Below, piece by piece: positions 1 through 6,138 of a stretch of 6,744 nucleotides of DNA. The DNA lies in NCBI GenBank assembly GCA_031259515.1, contig JAIRLK010000398.1, positions 1-6,744 on the forward strand. The letters are read 5' to 3'. The stretch's first letter is position 1; every line of letters starts with the position of its first letter. Below the pieces are notes generated by a model. The model did not search any database and was not told the origin of the DNA. It saw only the letters and a program-made list of their open reading frames with translations. Position numbers and translations under genes: made by a program. The stretch comes from Treponema sp. (GTDB taxonomy: Bacteria > Spirochaetota > Spirochaetia > Treponematales > Breznakiellaceae).

Positions 1-96
1 GTGTTTCGGAAGACCTGTTGCTTTTCCAAGAAGTTACGGAATCACTGGAAAGCGTTTAATATGGCTTTCTTCTACATCAATTACGGTTTCGTTTGA
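1..96 (+). CDS. IS1-family transposase, C-terminal end (partial, enters from outside the window)
   Basis: The first frame is open from base 1 to a TGA at 94-96 and gives 31 residues. They begin VFRKTCCFSKK and end AFFYINYGFV. The R-K-T-x-C-F-S-K stretch followed about five residues later by a His is the pattern I know from the extreme C-terminus of IS1-family (InsB-type) DDE transposases, which cut and join the element's ends. Only the tail is visible, so I cannot tell whether the copy is intact or a remnant. The catalytic residues would lie upstream, outside the window. The element's right inverted repeat should fall within 97-200, but it cannot be delimited without the left end. The gene points toward the crp-like gene, which ends at 201 on the opposite strand, so the two are convergent. 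The family assignment rests on a short motif and is moderately sure. Confidence 0.6.
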   Translation: MFRKTCCFSKKLRNHWKAFNMAFFYINYGFV

Positions 97-200
97 GGAC
101 CATCATACTTTGTGGATCATCTCCTTCATTTGAAATACAAGATAAACTAAGTGAATTTAAGGCTTACTTTCGTTGCGCGACGAATGGCGCATAACAGTCT

Positions 201-839
201 TTATTGTTTACGGCGGGAATTAACAAAGCGGAAAAAATCGGCGATGTTTTTAACGGCGATTCTGTCGGGGTATACTTCTACGCGCCGCTGTTGTATGAAA
301 CGGTTCAGGATTTCCCTGGTTTCGTTGCTGCCCATGCCCGCCCAATGGGCAATGTCGTCCACCGTGGCCGTAAATTCCCGGCGTTCCGTCTGGTGGTTAA
401 GGCTTTGGTTGCTTTCATCAAGCATGAGGAAGACATCAGCGATCCTCGCCTGGGGATCTTCCAGGGTAAGGATCATGAACCTGCGTTTGGAATCAAAGAT
501 ACGTTTGGCGAACGTTTCGAGGAGCATCAAGGCTATCTGGGGCTTGCCCATCATCAGGATTTCAAAATTTTGGCGGTTGAATTCCAGAACTTTGACCTCA
601 TCAATGGCTATGGCTGTGGCGGAACGGGGCGAGTTCTCCAGGATGGCCATTTCGCCGAACATATCTGCGGTTTCCAGAATATCCAGGGTCTTTTCAAAGT
701 CCCCGATGATCTTAACCAGCCGTACCCGGCCTGATTGGATCATGTAAAAGGTATCCCCCGGTTCATATTCGGCGAAAATTATCTCTCCGGCCCGAAAGGT
801 TCGGGCAAAACGGCTAAAGGATGAAGAGTTCATAGCCAT
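201..839 (-). CDS. Crp/Fnr-family transcriptional regulator
   Basis: A 212-residue protein. An N-terminal cNMP-binding beta-barrel (about 15-120) carries a canonical phosphate-binding cassette: F61-G62-E63-M-A-I-L67, then P71-R72-S73-A74. A long dimerisation helix follows (about 100-140), then a C-terminal winged helix of the Crp type (about 157-200), in which TVDDIAHWAG and SNETREILNRF look like the two helices of the helix-turn-helix. It should be a cytoplasmic dimer that binds a nucleotide or similar ligand and then DNA. Conserved G-E and R-S-A make cyclic-nucleotide binding plausible; there is no N-terminal cysteine cluster for an FNR iron-sulphur centre. I chose ATG 839 because it lies one base after the stop of the upstream gene, with GGTGG six bases before it. 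ATG 833 is an alternative. A longer frame from 890 would overlap the upstream gene by 50 bp and adds no domain. It is the last gene of the operon, and no clear terminator follows its stop. The target genes are unknown. Confidence 0.88.
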   Translation of the reverse strand: MAMNSSSFSRFARTFRAGEIIFAEYEPGDTFYMIQSGRVRLVKIIGDFEKTLDILETADMFGEMAILENSPRSATAIAIDEVKVLEFNRQNFEILMMGKPQIALMLLETFAKRIFDSKRRFMILTLEDPQARIADVFLMLDESNQSLNHQTERREFTATVDDIAHWAGMGSNETREILNRFIQQRRVEVYPDRIAVKNIADFFRFVNSRRKQ

Positions 840-840
840 C

Positions 841-1950
841 TCAGGCCACCATATCTTCCAGGGCCCGTTTTGCTTTTGAGTAGACCCCATCTTCTTCGTC
901 AGCGGTTATGCTTAGTACCTTTTTATAAAAAGCCGCCGCCTGATCCCGGTAGCCGATTTTTTCATAGGACTGCCCCATAAAGAAGAGGCCAGTCCCCAAC
1001 AGGGGGTGTTTAGGATGCGTGGAAATTACCTGGCTTAAATGCTGAATACAATCATTGAATTGCCCCATAAGGAAAAGGCAACGCCCCAGGTCAAAGCTGC
1101 TTTTCACCACATATTCCTGATCCGCCCCGGATTTGATTATTTCTTGCAACGCCGTATACGCCTGATGATACTCGTTCTGGGAGATAAAGTTTAGGGCATT
1201 GTAATAGGCTTCGGCAACATCCTTCTGTTTGGAAGCGGATGGGGCGGTAACTGCGGCATCAGCTATGGCGGAACCGGAGGATGCCCTTCCCTGCGCCGCT
1301 TGCGGGCCTTCAGCGCCAGAAGAAAAACCTACCGTTCCCAAGCCAAAGCTGCCCTCGGCACCTACAATAAAGCCCGTACCGGAAGAAGGGAGGGCGGAGA
1401 CTTGCACATTGCCCTCCGACAGCGCGGTTTCCGCTATCTCAAACCCTTTGGTTGCCCTGGAGGCATTGGCGCCGGCAGGGTAATAGGTCAGGTAGCGGCT
1501 AAACACATACCGGGCCTCCACATACCGCTTGTTTCTCAGGTAATACTCTCCTACCCTGAAAAGTCCGGCTTCGGGATCCGACTGTTCTTCCTTTACCATA
1601 AGGCTCATAACCTGCCGATGTACGCGCCGCAGTTGGTTTGAAAACACCTTGAGCATCTTCATGACGATTCGGGTATTTGCCTTGGCGAACTGCTCAAACT
1701 CGTTGACCGACATAGTCACAATCACCGAATCCTGAACGGTAACGGCGTTTTCCTCCCGGTTATACCCACCCAGGGCCGATTTAACGCCGAAGAATTCCCC
1801 CGGTTGCAAGGTGTCATGTTCGTCACTGCCGGTTTCGATATTCTGCGAGGTTATCCTGACGCCTCCCTTTTGCACGATATAGATCTTATCCGCTATATCG
1901 CCCTGGAAATAGATAACCGACCCGCTCCGGTAGGATAACAATTTAGGCAT
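841..1950 (-). CDS. cNMP-binding-fold protein with C-terminal TPR-like repeats
   Basis: A 369-residue protein. An N-terminal cyclic-nucleotide-binding beta-barrel (about 1-95) and connecting helix (about 95-120) are followed by a TPR-like helical pair (about 128-160). Next comes a low-complexity Gly/Ala/Ser linker (about 185-240), then two or three TPR-like units (about 243-350; AEAYYNALNFISQNEYHQAY, SFDLGRCLFLMGQFNDCIQH, GLFFMGQSYEKIGYRDQAAA). No helix-turn-helix, signal peptide or membrane segment is visible. It looks like a cytoplasmic sensor or scaffold that binds proteins through its repeats. The pocket is unusual: where active proteins have G-E-x-A-L and R-x-A, it has FGVKSAL (51-60 region) and REENAVTV (65-72), so the key Glu and Arg are missing and classical cAMP binding is doubtful. 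ATG 1950 is chosen over TTG 1971 because it has a good Shine-Dalgarno. Its ATG overlaps the stop of the amidohydrolase gene (ATGCCTAA), and its TGA lies one base before the next start. Confidence 0.85.
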   Translation of the reverse strand: MPKLLSYRSGSVIYFQGDIADKIYIVQKGGVRITSQNIETGSDEHDTLQPGEFFGVKSALGGYNREENAVTVQDSVIVTMSVNEFEQFAKANTRIVMKMLKVFSNQLRRVHRQVMSLMVKEEQSDPEAGLFRVGEYYLRNKRYVEARYVFSRYLTYYPAGANASRATKGFEIAETALSEGNVQVSALPSSGTGFIVGAEGSFGLGTVGFSSGAEGPQAAQGRASSGSAIADAAVTAPSASKQKDVAEAYYNALNFISQNEYHQAYTALQEIIKSGADQEYVVKSSFDLGRCLFLMGQFNDCIQHLSQVISTHPKHPLLGTGLFFMGQSYEKIGYRDQAAAFYKKVLSITADEEDGVYSKAKRALEDMVA

Positions 1951-3187
1951 AGTGTCCACCCTCGGGTTCAAAGGGTAAAAAATCCAATACCTTTTTGAGT
2001 CCTACCTTCCTCCGAATCGAAAGGTAAAGCGCTGCGGGATCGCCAGAGATAAACATAGGCCGCCCTCCTACCGTGATTTCATGATAAGCCTTGGGAATTC
2101 TCCCGCCCAAAAGATCAAGAAAACGGAATTCGCCGTAAATAGGCTTACCGGCCAGGGTCACAAGTTCTATATCTTCCATAGAAGCGGATGCCAGATTCTC
2201 GAAGGGATCGTCCACACGGCCCTTCAGTATCAGAATATCCGCCAGCTTCCCCTCCTCCAGGGTCCCTATACGGTTTTCCATCAAGAAAGCCTTAGCTGCG
2301 TTCTCCGTAATCATTTCGAAAATAGTCTTGGCCGGAAGATCCTCGCCGTAGAGCCTGCGGTAGAGGTTCCGGGCATACTGTATCTCCTCTAAAAGATTAT
2401 AGGAGCCGGTTGCGGAAGAATCGGTACCCAGGGTTACGTTGATCCCCGCCTTGAGGAATTTCCGTATCTTGGCGGTTACGTTAAACATGAACATGTTCGA
2501 CGCCGGACACCAGGCAACGCTGGCCCTGGCCCGGGCAACCTTTTGAATGTCCTCGTCACTGAAACCTATACAGTGAACCAACAGACAATGCGCGTCCAGG
2601 GCCCCCAGCTTTTCCAGGTTTTCCACTCCCCGCATGGACTCCTCGTCAAACCCTTCGGAAAGATGGGTAATAAAGGGCCACCGATTCTTTACCGCCCAAT
2701 GGTGTTCACTTTCTATGCTGCTCCCCCATTTAAGATCGTAGGATGATGCCTCGTGGGACAGACTGTATTCCTGGATAACTCGTATGGGCAGCGTGGGCAG
2801 GATGGTATGGTTCAAGATATGGGGAAAATGGTCGTTCACCGTGGTAACCCCGGAAAACAGACACTTATAGGCGCTGAGATTGTAGAGATCTTCCCGGGAA
2901 AGTTTTGACCGCTCGGCAAAGATTACCGACGCTTTGAGGTCATTGTCCCAGGGAAGCCCGGTGAGATAAAAAACGCCCGGTTTAGGGCCCACCGGGGGCA
3001 GATAATTCCCCTGTAGGTGATCGTGGGCGTTAATAAGACCGGGATACACGATGGATGCCCCTTTCAAGTCGAACGCGACACCGCCGGAAAGAGAAAAATG
3101 GAGTTTCCCGTCACTTACACCCAAAGAGCCGTCCACTATTTTTTTGGACGAGACAGCAGTTATGCCGTTTTCTAACACAAAATTCAA
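1943..3187 (-). CDS. Amidohydrolase-superfamily metal-dependent hydrolase (deaminase/chlorohydrolase-like)
   Basis: A 414-residue protein with the layout of the cytosine-deaminase / S-adenosylhomocysteine-deaminase / atrazine-chlorohydrolase branch. An N-terminal beta-sandwich strand leads to the metal motif H55-D-H57 (NAHDHLQG), followed by H175 with E178 (THLSEGF), H205 (LVHCIGF) and D256 (GTDSS). The C-terminal sandwich contains EEGKLADILILKG (311-323). All metal ligands and the catalytic Glu/His positions of this branch are present, so an active mononuclear-metal hydrolase is expected in the cytoplasm; no signal peptide is seen. The substrate cannot be read from the sequence; a deaminated purine, pterin or adenosylhomocysteine-type compound is the family expectation. 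TTG 3187 is preferred because GGCGG sits seven bases upstream and the inferred transcript starts near 3206. GTG 3178 is the alternative. It is the first gene of the operon and overlaps the next start by 8 nt. Confidence 0.85.
   Translation of the reverse strand: MNFVLENGITAVSSKKIVDGSLGVSDGKLHFSLSGGVAFDLKGASIVYPGLINAHDHLQGNYLPPVGPKPGVFYLTGLPWDNDLKASVIFAERSKLSREDLYNLSAYKCLFSGVTTVNDHFPHILNHTILPTLPIRVIQEYSLSHEASSYDLKWGSSIESEHHWAVKNRWPFITHLSEGFDEESMRGVENLEKLGALDAHCLLVHCIGFSDEDIQKVARARASVAWCPASNMFMFNVTAKIRKFLKAGINVTLGTDSSATGSYNLLEEIQYARNLYRRLYGEDLPAKTIFEMITENAAKAFLMENRIGTLEEGKLADILILKGRVDDPFENLASASMEDIELVTLAGKPIYGEFRFLDLLGGRIPKAYHEITVGGRPMFISGDPAALYLSIRRKVGLKKVLDFLPFEPEGGHYA
1956..1963 (-). promoter_or_regulatory. 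Ribosome binding site fixing the start of the cNMP/TPR gene
   Basis: GAGGGTGG on the minus strand ends five bases before ATG 1950; its GAGGG core is eight bases away. The in-frame TTG 1971 lies upstream of this site and has no comparable match. The site lies inside the last codons of the amidohydrolase gene, which fits translational coupling. Confidence 0.7.
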
Positions 3188-3194
3188 TTACCGA

Positions 3195-3202
3195 CCGCCT
3201 TT
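3195..3202 (-). promoter_or_regulatory. Ribosome binding site for the TTG start of the amidohydrolase
   Basis: AAAGGCGG on the minus strand, with its GGCGG seven bases before TTG 3187. No ATG exists in frame nearby, so this spacing is the main reason to accept the rare TTG start. Confidence 0.5.
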
Positions 3203-3212
3203 CTCCATTCCT

Positions 3213-3241
3213 ATTTTATGGCTACAAGGTCAAACAGTCAA
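3213..3241 (-). promoter_or_regulatory. Sigma-70-type promoter of the three-gene operon
   Basis: On the minus strand TTGACT (3241-3236) is followed by exactly 17 bases and TAAAAT (3218-3213). These match the -35 and -10 consensus at five of six positions each. Transcription should start near 3206-3207, about 19 bases before TTG 3187. The distance to the gene, the spacer length and the two hexamers all agree. It should drive the amidohydrolase, the cNMP/TPR protein and the Crp-like regulator together. Confidence 0.7.
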
Positions 3242-3243
3242 CC

Positions 3244-3249
3244 TATACT
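3244..3249 (+). promoter_or_regulatory. Possible -10 element of the divergent PHP gene
   Basis: TATACT is a good -10 hexamer on the plus strand, but no convincing -35 lies 16-18 bases upstream (GCTACA at 3221-3226 is weak). If used, the transcript would start near 3256, leaving a leader of only about 9 or 30 bases. This would fit the lack of a Shine-Dalgarno before either candidate ATG. Confidence 0.3.
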
Positions 3250-3255
3250 CTAATC

Positions 3256-3270
3256 TATCATACTATGATA
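3256..3270. promoter_or_regulatory. Perfect 15-bp dyad in the divergent control region (candidate operator)
   Basis: TATCATA-C-TATGATA is a perfect seven-base inverted repeat around a single C. It is centred about 57 bases upstream of the inferred operon start and at the inferred start of the plus-strand transcript. The position suits an activator site for the operon, or a repressor site for the PHP gene. The sequence is neither the classical CRP (TGTGA-N6-TCACA) nor the FNR (TTGAT-N4-ATCAA) box. It is AT-rich, so chance is not excluded. Confidence 0.4.
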
Positions 3271-3285
3271 AACTATTCATTAGTT

Positions 3286-4161
3286 ATGATCGATTTACAT
3301 ACCCATTCCAACGCATCCGACGGAGACCTGAGTCCGGCAGAACTCATTGCCGCCGCCGCGAACCAGGGACTTTCGGCCATAGCTTTGACAGACCATGATA
3401 CAATAAAAGGCTTAAAAAGTGCAGAAGAAACCGCGGAAAAATATTCAATCCGTTTTATTCCGGGAATAGAGATGGAAATTGCCTGGCCCGCCGCTCACGG
3501 GGACTTTCACCTCCTGGGGCTGGGCTTAACCCAGCCGAGTCCGGCTTTCCTCGACGCTGTGGACTCCCTGGCCCGCTCCCGGGAAACGCGGAACCTGGAA
3601 ATCCTAAAACGGCTTCGCGGCCTGGGTATACGCACGGACTATGAGGAGGTCCGCTCTTTTTCCGGCGGCGGTTCCATAGGCCGACCCCATTTTGCCGCCC
3701 TCCTTGTCAGCCGGGGCCTGGTAAAGAACCATGAACAGGCGTTTACCCGGTACCTGGGCCGGGGAAAACGCCTGTTTGTCCCCAAACAGGCGCTGACCTT
3801 TGACCGGGCTGCGGCGCTCATCAAGGAATCCGGAGGAATCGCGGTCCTGGCCCATCCTATGTCCTTATACATTGCCTGGGGCCGGCTCCCTGGATTTGTG
3901 CGGGGCCTGAAAGAGCAGGGGCTGGACGGACTGGAAGCCTGGCATCCCACAGCTAAATCCCGTTCCTGTAAGCGCCTTGAGGTCCTGGGAAGATCCCTGG
4001 GGCTCTACGTTACCGAAGGCAGCGACTTTCACGGTGAAGCCCGGCCTAACCGGAAACTGGGCCACTCCGCCGAGGACCGGCAAATAGGGGACTCGGTGCT
4101 GGAGGCAATACCCAAATTATGCCCCTCTCCCCTTCACGACCCGGTGTTGAAAATATCATAG
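3286..4161 (+). CDS. PHP-domain phosphoesterase, YciV/RNase AM type
   Basis: A 291-residue protein. The PHP metal-binding motifs occur in order: H5-x-H7 with D12 (DLHTHSNASDG), D36-H37-D38 (LTDHD), E62/E64 (GIEME), H75, R133-P-H135, H190-P (LAHP) and D247-x-H249 (SDFHG). These ligands form a trinuclear metal centre that hydrolyses phosphoesters. Length and motif order match the stand-alone PHP proteins related to nucleoside-3',5'-bisphosphate phosphatase and E. coli YciV (RNase AM), not the PHP domain of a DNA polymerase. A role in pAp or short-RNA turnover is therefore the family expectation. ATG 3286 starts directly at the conserved MIDLHTHS, as family members do. ATG 3265 would add seven residues; neither has a Shine-Dalgarno. 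The gene diverges from the amidohydrolase operon, and its 3' end overlaps the comM-like gene by 28 bp on opposite strands. Confidence 0.85.
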   Translation: MIDLHTHSNASDGDLSPAELIAAAANQGLSAIALTDHDTIKGLKSAEETAEKYSIRFIPGIEMEIAWPAAHGDFHLLGLGLTQPSPAFLDAVDSLARSRETRNLEILKRLRGLGIRTDYEEVRSFSGGGSIGRPHFAALLVSRGLVKNHEQAFTRYLGRGKRLFVPKQALTFDRAAALIKESGGIAVLAHPMSLYIAWGRLPGFVRGLKEQGLDGLEAWHPTAKSRSCKRLEVLGRSLGLYVTEGSDFHGEARPNRKLGHSAEDRQIGDSVLEAIPKLCPSPLHDPVLKIS

Positions 4162-5753
4162 GGGTCTTCCCCCATGCGGCGGTGCTGGACCGCTTCGAGG
4201 ATATGGGCGGTTATTATAGCGTCCTTTCCTTCCAGGTCGGCAATGGTGCGCCCCACCCGGAGTATGCTGTGGAACGCCCGGCCTGAAAGGTTCAGTTTTT
4301 CCAGAGCCACATGAAAAGCCCCTTGAGCTTCCCCGGTCAAGGCGCAGTATTTCTCCGTCATTCCCGTGGTCATCCGGGCGTTGCGGCGTATGCCCGTTCC
4401 TTTGAACCGTTCCCGCTGTATTTCTACCGCCTGACTAACCCGGCGGGCCGCCGTTTCGCTGGGTTCCTCTCGCCCTCCGGACAACTCCTTCGAGTCGGGC
4501 GGTATAACCACGGTCCGCAGTTCCACCCGGTCCAGCAGCGCCCCGGAAAACTTCCGCCAGTACCGGTGTATTTCGTCGGGGCTGCAGAAACAGCCGGAAG
4601 GGGACGTTCCCCTCCGGTGCGCTCTTGGCTCCTCCGGACGGAAACGGATGCCCAGTCTGCCGCAGGGACAGGCGTTGGCTGCCAGGATCAACTGGAAATC
4701 CGCCGGCAGGGGGACGGGCCCTTGCGCCCGGGAAATGGTTATTACCCGGTCTTCCAGGGGTTCCCGCAGGGCCTGGAGCACGTTGGCCCTGAATTCCGGG
4801 GCCTCGTCCAGGAACAGGACCCCGAAGTTAGCCAGGCTGATCTCTCCGGGACGCACGGTTTTGCCGCCCCCCAGGATGCCCTCGGGTGTGGCGGAATGGT
4901 GGGGGGAACGGAAAGGGGAACGGGTAATAAGACCCCCTTCTAATTGGCCGGCAAGACTATGCAGGCGGGTTACTTCCACCGCTTCCCAAGCTTCCAGGGA
5001 CGCCATGATGGAGGGCATACGCCGGGCAAGCATGGTCTTTCCTCCGCCGGGGGGCCCAAAGGCCAGCAGGTTATGCCCCCCGGCGGCGGCGATTTCCAGA
5101 GCCCGCTTGTACCGGCCCTGTCCCCGTACTTCGGCAAAGTCGCCGTACAGCGCTACGGGCGGAACCGGGGCCCGCGCCGGCTCGGAAGGCGGCCCATCCG
5201 GGGGGAACGCGCCGGTTTCGGCCAAAGTCTTAAAGGCCCGGACCGCCTCGCCTAAGGTAGCGGCGGCAGCATAGCGGCCCTCCGAAAGGATAGCCGCTTC
5301 CCGGGCGTTTTCCACCGGAACGATAAAGTCCCGTATCCCGGCGTGGAGGGCCGCCGCCGCTGCGGCAAGCGCTCCACGGACCGGCCTGAGCCTGCCGGAA
5401 AGTTCCAGTTCCCCCAGGATCATCACATTCATCGATGAAGGGGGAACTTCCGGCCCGCCTTCCTCCGGCGCAGGGATAGTACCGGAGGCGGCCATAACCG
5501 CCAGGGCAATGGGGAGGTCCAGTGAAGCCCCGTCCTTCCGCACCCCGGCGGGCGCCAGGTTGATGAGGATCCGATCCTGGGGGAAGGTATACCCCGAATT
5601 TCTGAACGCTGCCCGTACCCGTTCCCTGGCTTCCCGCACGGCCCCTTCCGCGAGCCCGGTGATGTCTACCCCCGGGATACCCCGGCGTATATCCGCTTCA
5701 ACCCGGATAATGATTCCATCGGCGCCATAGGGCGCATAAGCCATCACATGCAT
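4134..5753 (-). CDS. comM: ComM/YifB-family Mg-chelatase-like AAA+ ATPase
   Basis: A 539-residue protein. The N-terminal Lon-protease-like fold domain (about 1-180) contains VEADIRRGIPGVDITGLAEG and the LAPAGVRKDGASLDLPIALA block typical of YifB. The AAA+ core follows, with Walker A GPPGGGKT (233-240), the RSPHHSATPEGILGGG block (282-297), Walker B VLFLDEAPEF (312-321), sensor Asn 360 and an arginine-finger-like LLDR (407-409). A C-terminal helical Mg-chelatase domain ends near 525. Cysteines C362/C364 and C388/C390 form the CxC...CxC pair usual in this family, with a somewhat longer, charged insert between them. The family is known as a hexameric branch-migration helicase that helps integrate DNA during natural transformation; its role in spirochaetes is an inference. 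ATG 5753 has GAGG seven bases upstream. The gene is GC-rich, apparently monocistronic, and has no terminator before the convergent PHP gene. Confidence 0.92.
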   Translation of the reverse strand: MHVMAYAPYGADGIIIRVEADIRRGIPGVDITGLAEGAVREARERVRAAFRNSGYTFPQDRILINLAPAGVRKDGASLDLPIALAVMAASGTIPAPEEGGPEVPPSSMNVMILGELELSGRLRPVRGALAAAAAALHAGIRDFIVPVENAREAAILSEGRYAAAATLGEAVRAFKTLAETGAFPPDGPPSEPARAPVPPVALYGDFAEVRGQGRYKRALEIAAAGGHNLLAFGPPGGGKTMLARRMPSIMASLEAWEAVEVTRLHSLAGQLEGGLITRSPFRSPHHSATPEGILGGGKTVRPGEISLANFGVLFLDEAPEFRANVLQALREPLEDRVITISRAQGPVPLPADFQLILAANACPCGRLGIRFRPEEPRAHRRGTSPSGCFCSPDEIHRYWRKFSGALLDRVELRTVVIPPDSKELSGGREEPSETAARRVSQAVEIQRERFKGTGIRRNARMTTGMTEKYCALTGEAQGAFHVALEKLNLSGRAFHSILRVGRTIADLEGKDAIITAHILEAVQHRRMGEDPYDIFNTGS

Positions 5754-5757
5754 AGTG

Positions 5758-5764
5758 TTACCTC
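5758..5764 (-). promoter_or_regulatory. Ribosome binding site of the comM-like gene
   Basis: GAGGTAA on the minus strand leaves seven bases between GAGG and ATG 5753. This supports that start over the in-frame ATG at 5744. Immediately upstream lies CATATATAGC (5777-5768), a -10-like AT stretch without a good -35 partner, so the promoter itself is not defined. Confidence 0.65.
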
Positions 5765-5980
5765 AAGCTATATATGGCGCGATAATGTACGGCGCTTTAA
5801 TTGGGAAGCGAAAAAAGTGAAAAAAATTTATCAATTTCACCAAGGTAAGGAAGCGGGAAACAAAAGAGGACCGCGAATTACACGGATTGAGGGTGAGCCA
5901 CAAAGTATAGGGCTAAATTGGCTGATGGGCGCTCAAATCCTCTTTATTTCCGAGAAATTTAGGGCGGTATTTCACATAAC
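5765..5980. other. Non-coding spacer upstream of comM with a degenerate dispersed-repeat fragment
   Basis: No credible gene is seen on either strand. An imperfect inverted repeat lies at 5817-5840 (GTGAAA...TTTCAC around an A/T-rich core), about 65 bases upstream of the comM start, and could be a protein site. At 5870-5888 ACCGCGAATTACACGGATT resembles the intergenic repeat type with alternating CGAAT/ACACG units that I know from many bacterial genomes, here reduced to about one unit. The comM promoter probably lies in the first 80 bases, but no clear hexamer pair is visible. Confidence 0.4.
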
Positions 5981-6131
5981 GTTCCGGCTGTATGCGATGG
6001 TTTGGCGGCCTGGATAAGGGAATGCGCAGCATTTCCATGGCCGACAAACTGTGGGTGGAGTGAGCCGTGGGAGGCGTAACCGACCTAGGGGAACGTAACC
6101 ATGGAGGGCCGAAGGCCCGGAACGCATACAG
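5981..6131. other. Strongly structured 151-bp segment (candidate structured RNA or palindromic mobile repeat)
   Basis: Several long complementary arms fall in a segment without a plausible gene. Arm A GTTCCGG (5981-5987) pairs with CCGGAAC (6117-6123). Arm B CTGTATGCG (5988-5996) pairs with CGCATACAG (6123-6131). Because the order is A, B, A', B', the two helices cross and form a pseudoknot-like topology; base 6123 is shared. Inside, GTTTGgCGGCC (6000-6010) pairs with GGCCGaCAAAC (6039-6049), 10 of 11 positions. That helix encloses a second hairpin, GGAATGC (6019-6025) with GCATTTCC (6029-6036, one bulge). GGGCC-GAA-GGCCC (6106-6118) is a tight hairpin competing with arm A. CGTAACC is repeated directly at 6075-6081 and 6094-6100. 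I do not recognise a known RNA family. The strand of any transcript is unknown. Confidence 0.45.
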
Positions 6132-6138
6132 ACCTGTT

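Noticed and set aside
172..195. Hairpin (TGCGC / GCGCA arms) after the crp-like stop as an intrinsic terminator
   Set aside because: The stem is only five base pairs before a bulge, and no T-run follows on the minus strand.
204..734. Long plus-strand frame opposite the crp-like gene
   Set aside because: It is the shadow of a clear Crp/Fnr-family gene and lacks any domain of its own. The plus-strand frames opposite comM were dismissed for the same reason.
3286..4161. PHP gene as a DNA polymerase or histidinol-phosphatase domain
   Set aside because: No polymerase region follows, and the motif order with RPH and SDFHG fits the stand-alone YciV-type phosphoesterase better.
5748..6017. Open frame of 89 codons on the plus strand overlapping the comM start
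   Set aside because: It runs through comM's ribosome binding site and a repeat-like segment, has no Shine-Dalgarno, and its product shows no family features.
5981..6131. Retron msr-msd RNA or diversity-generating-retroelement hairpin
   Set aside because: The outer 9-bp inverted repeat suggested it, but no reverse transcriptase, template or variable repeat is present in the window.
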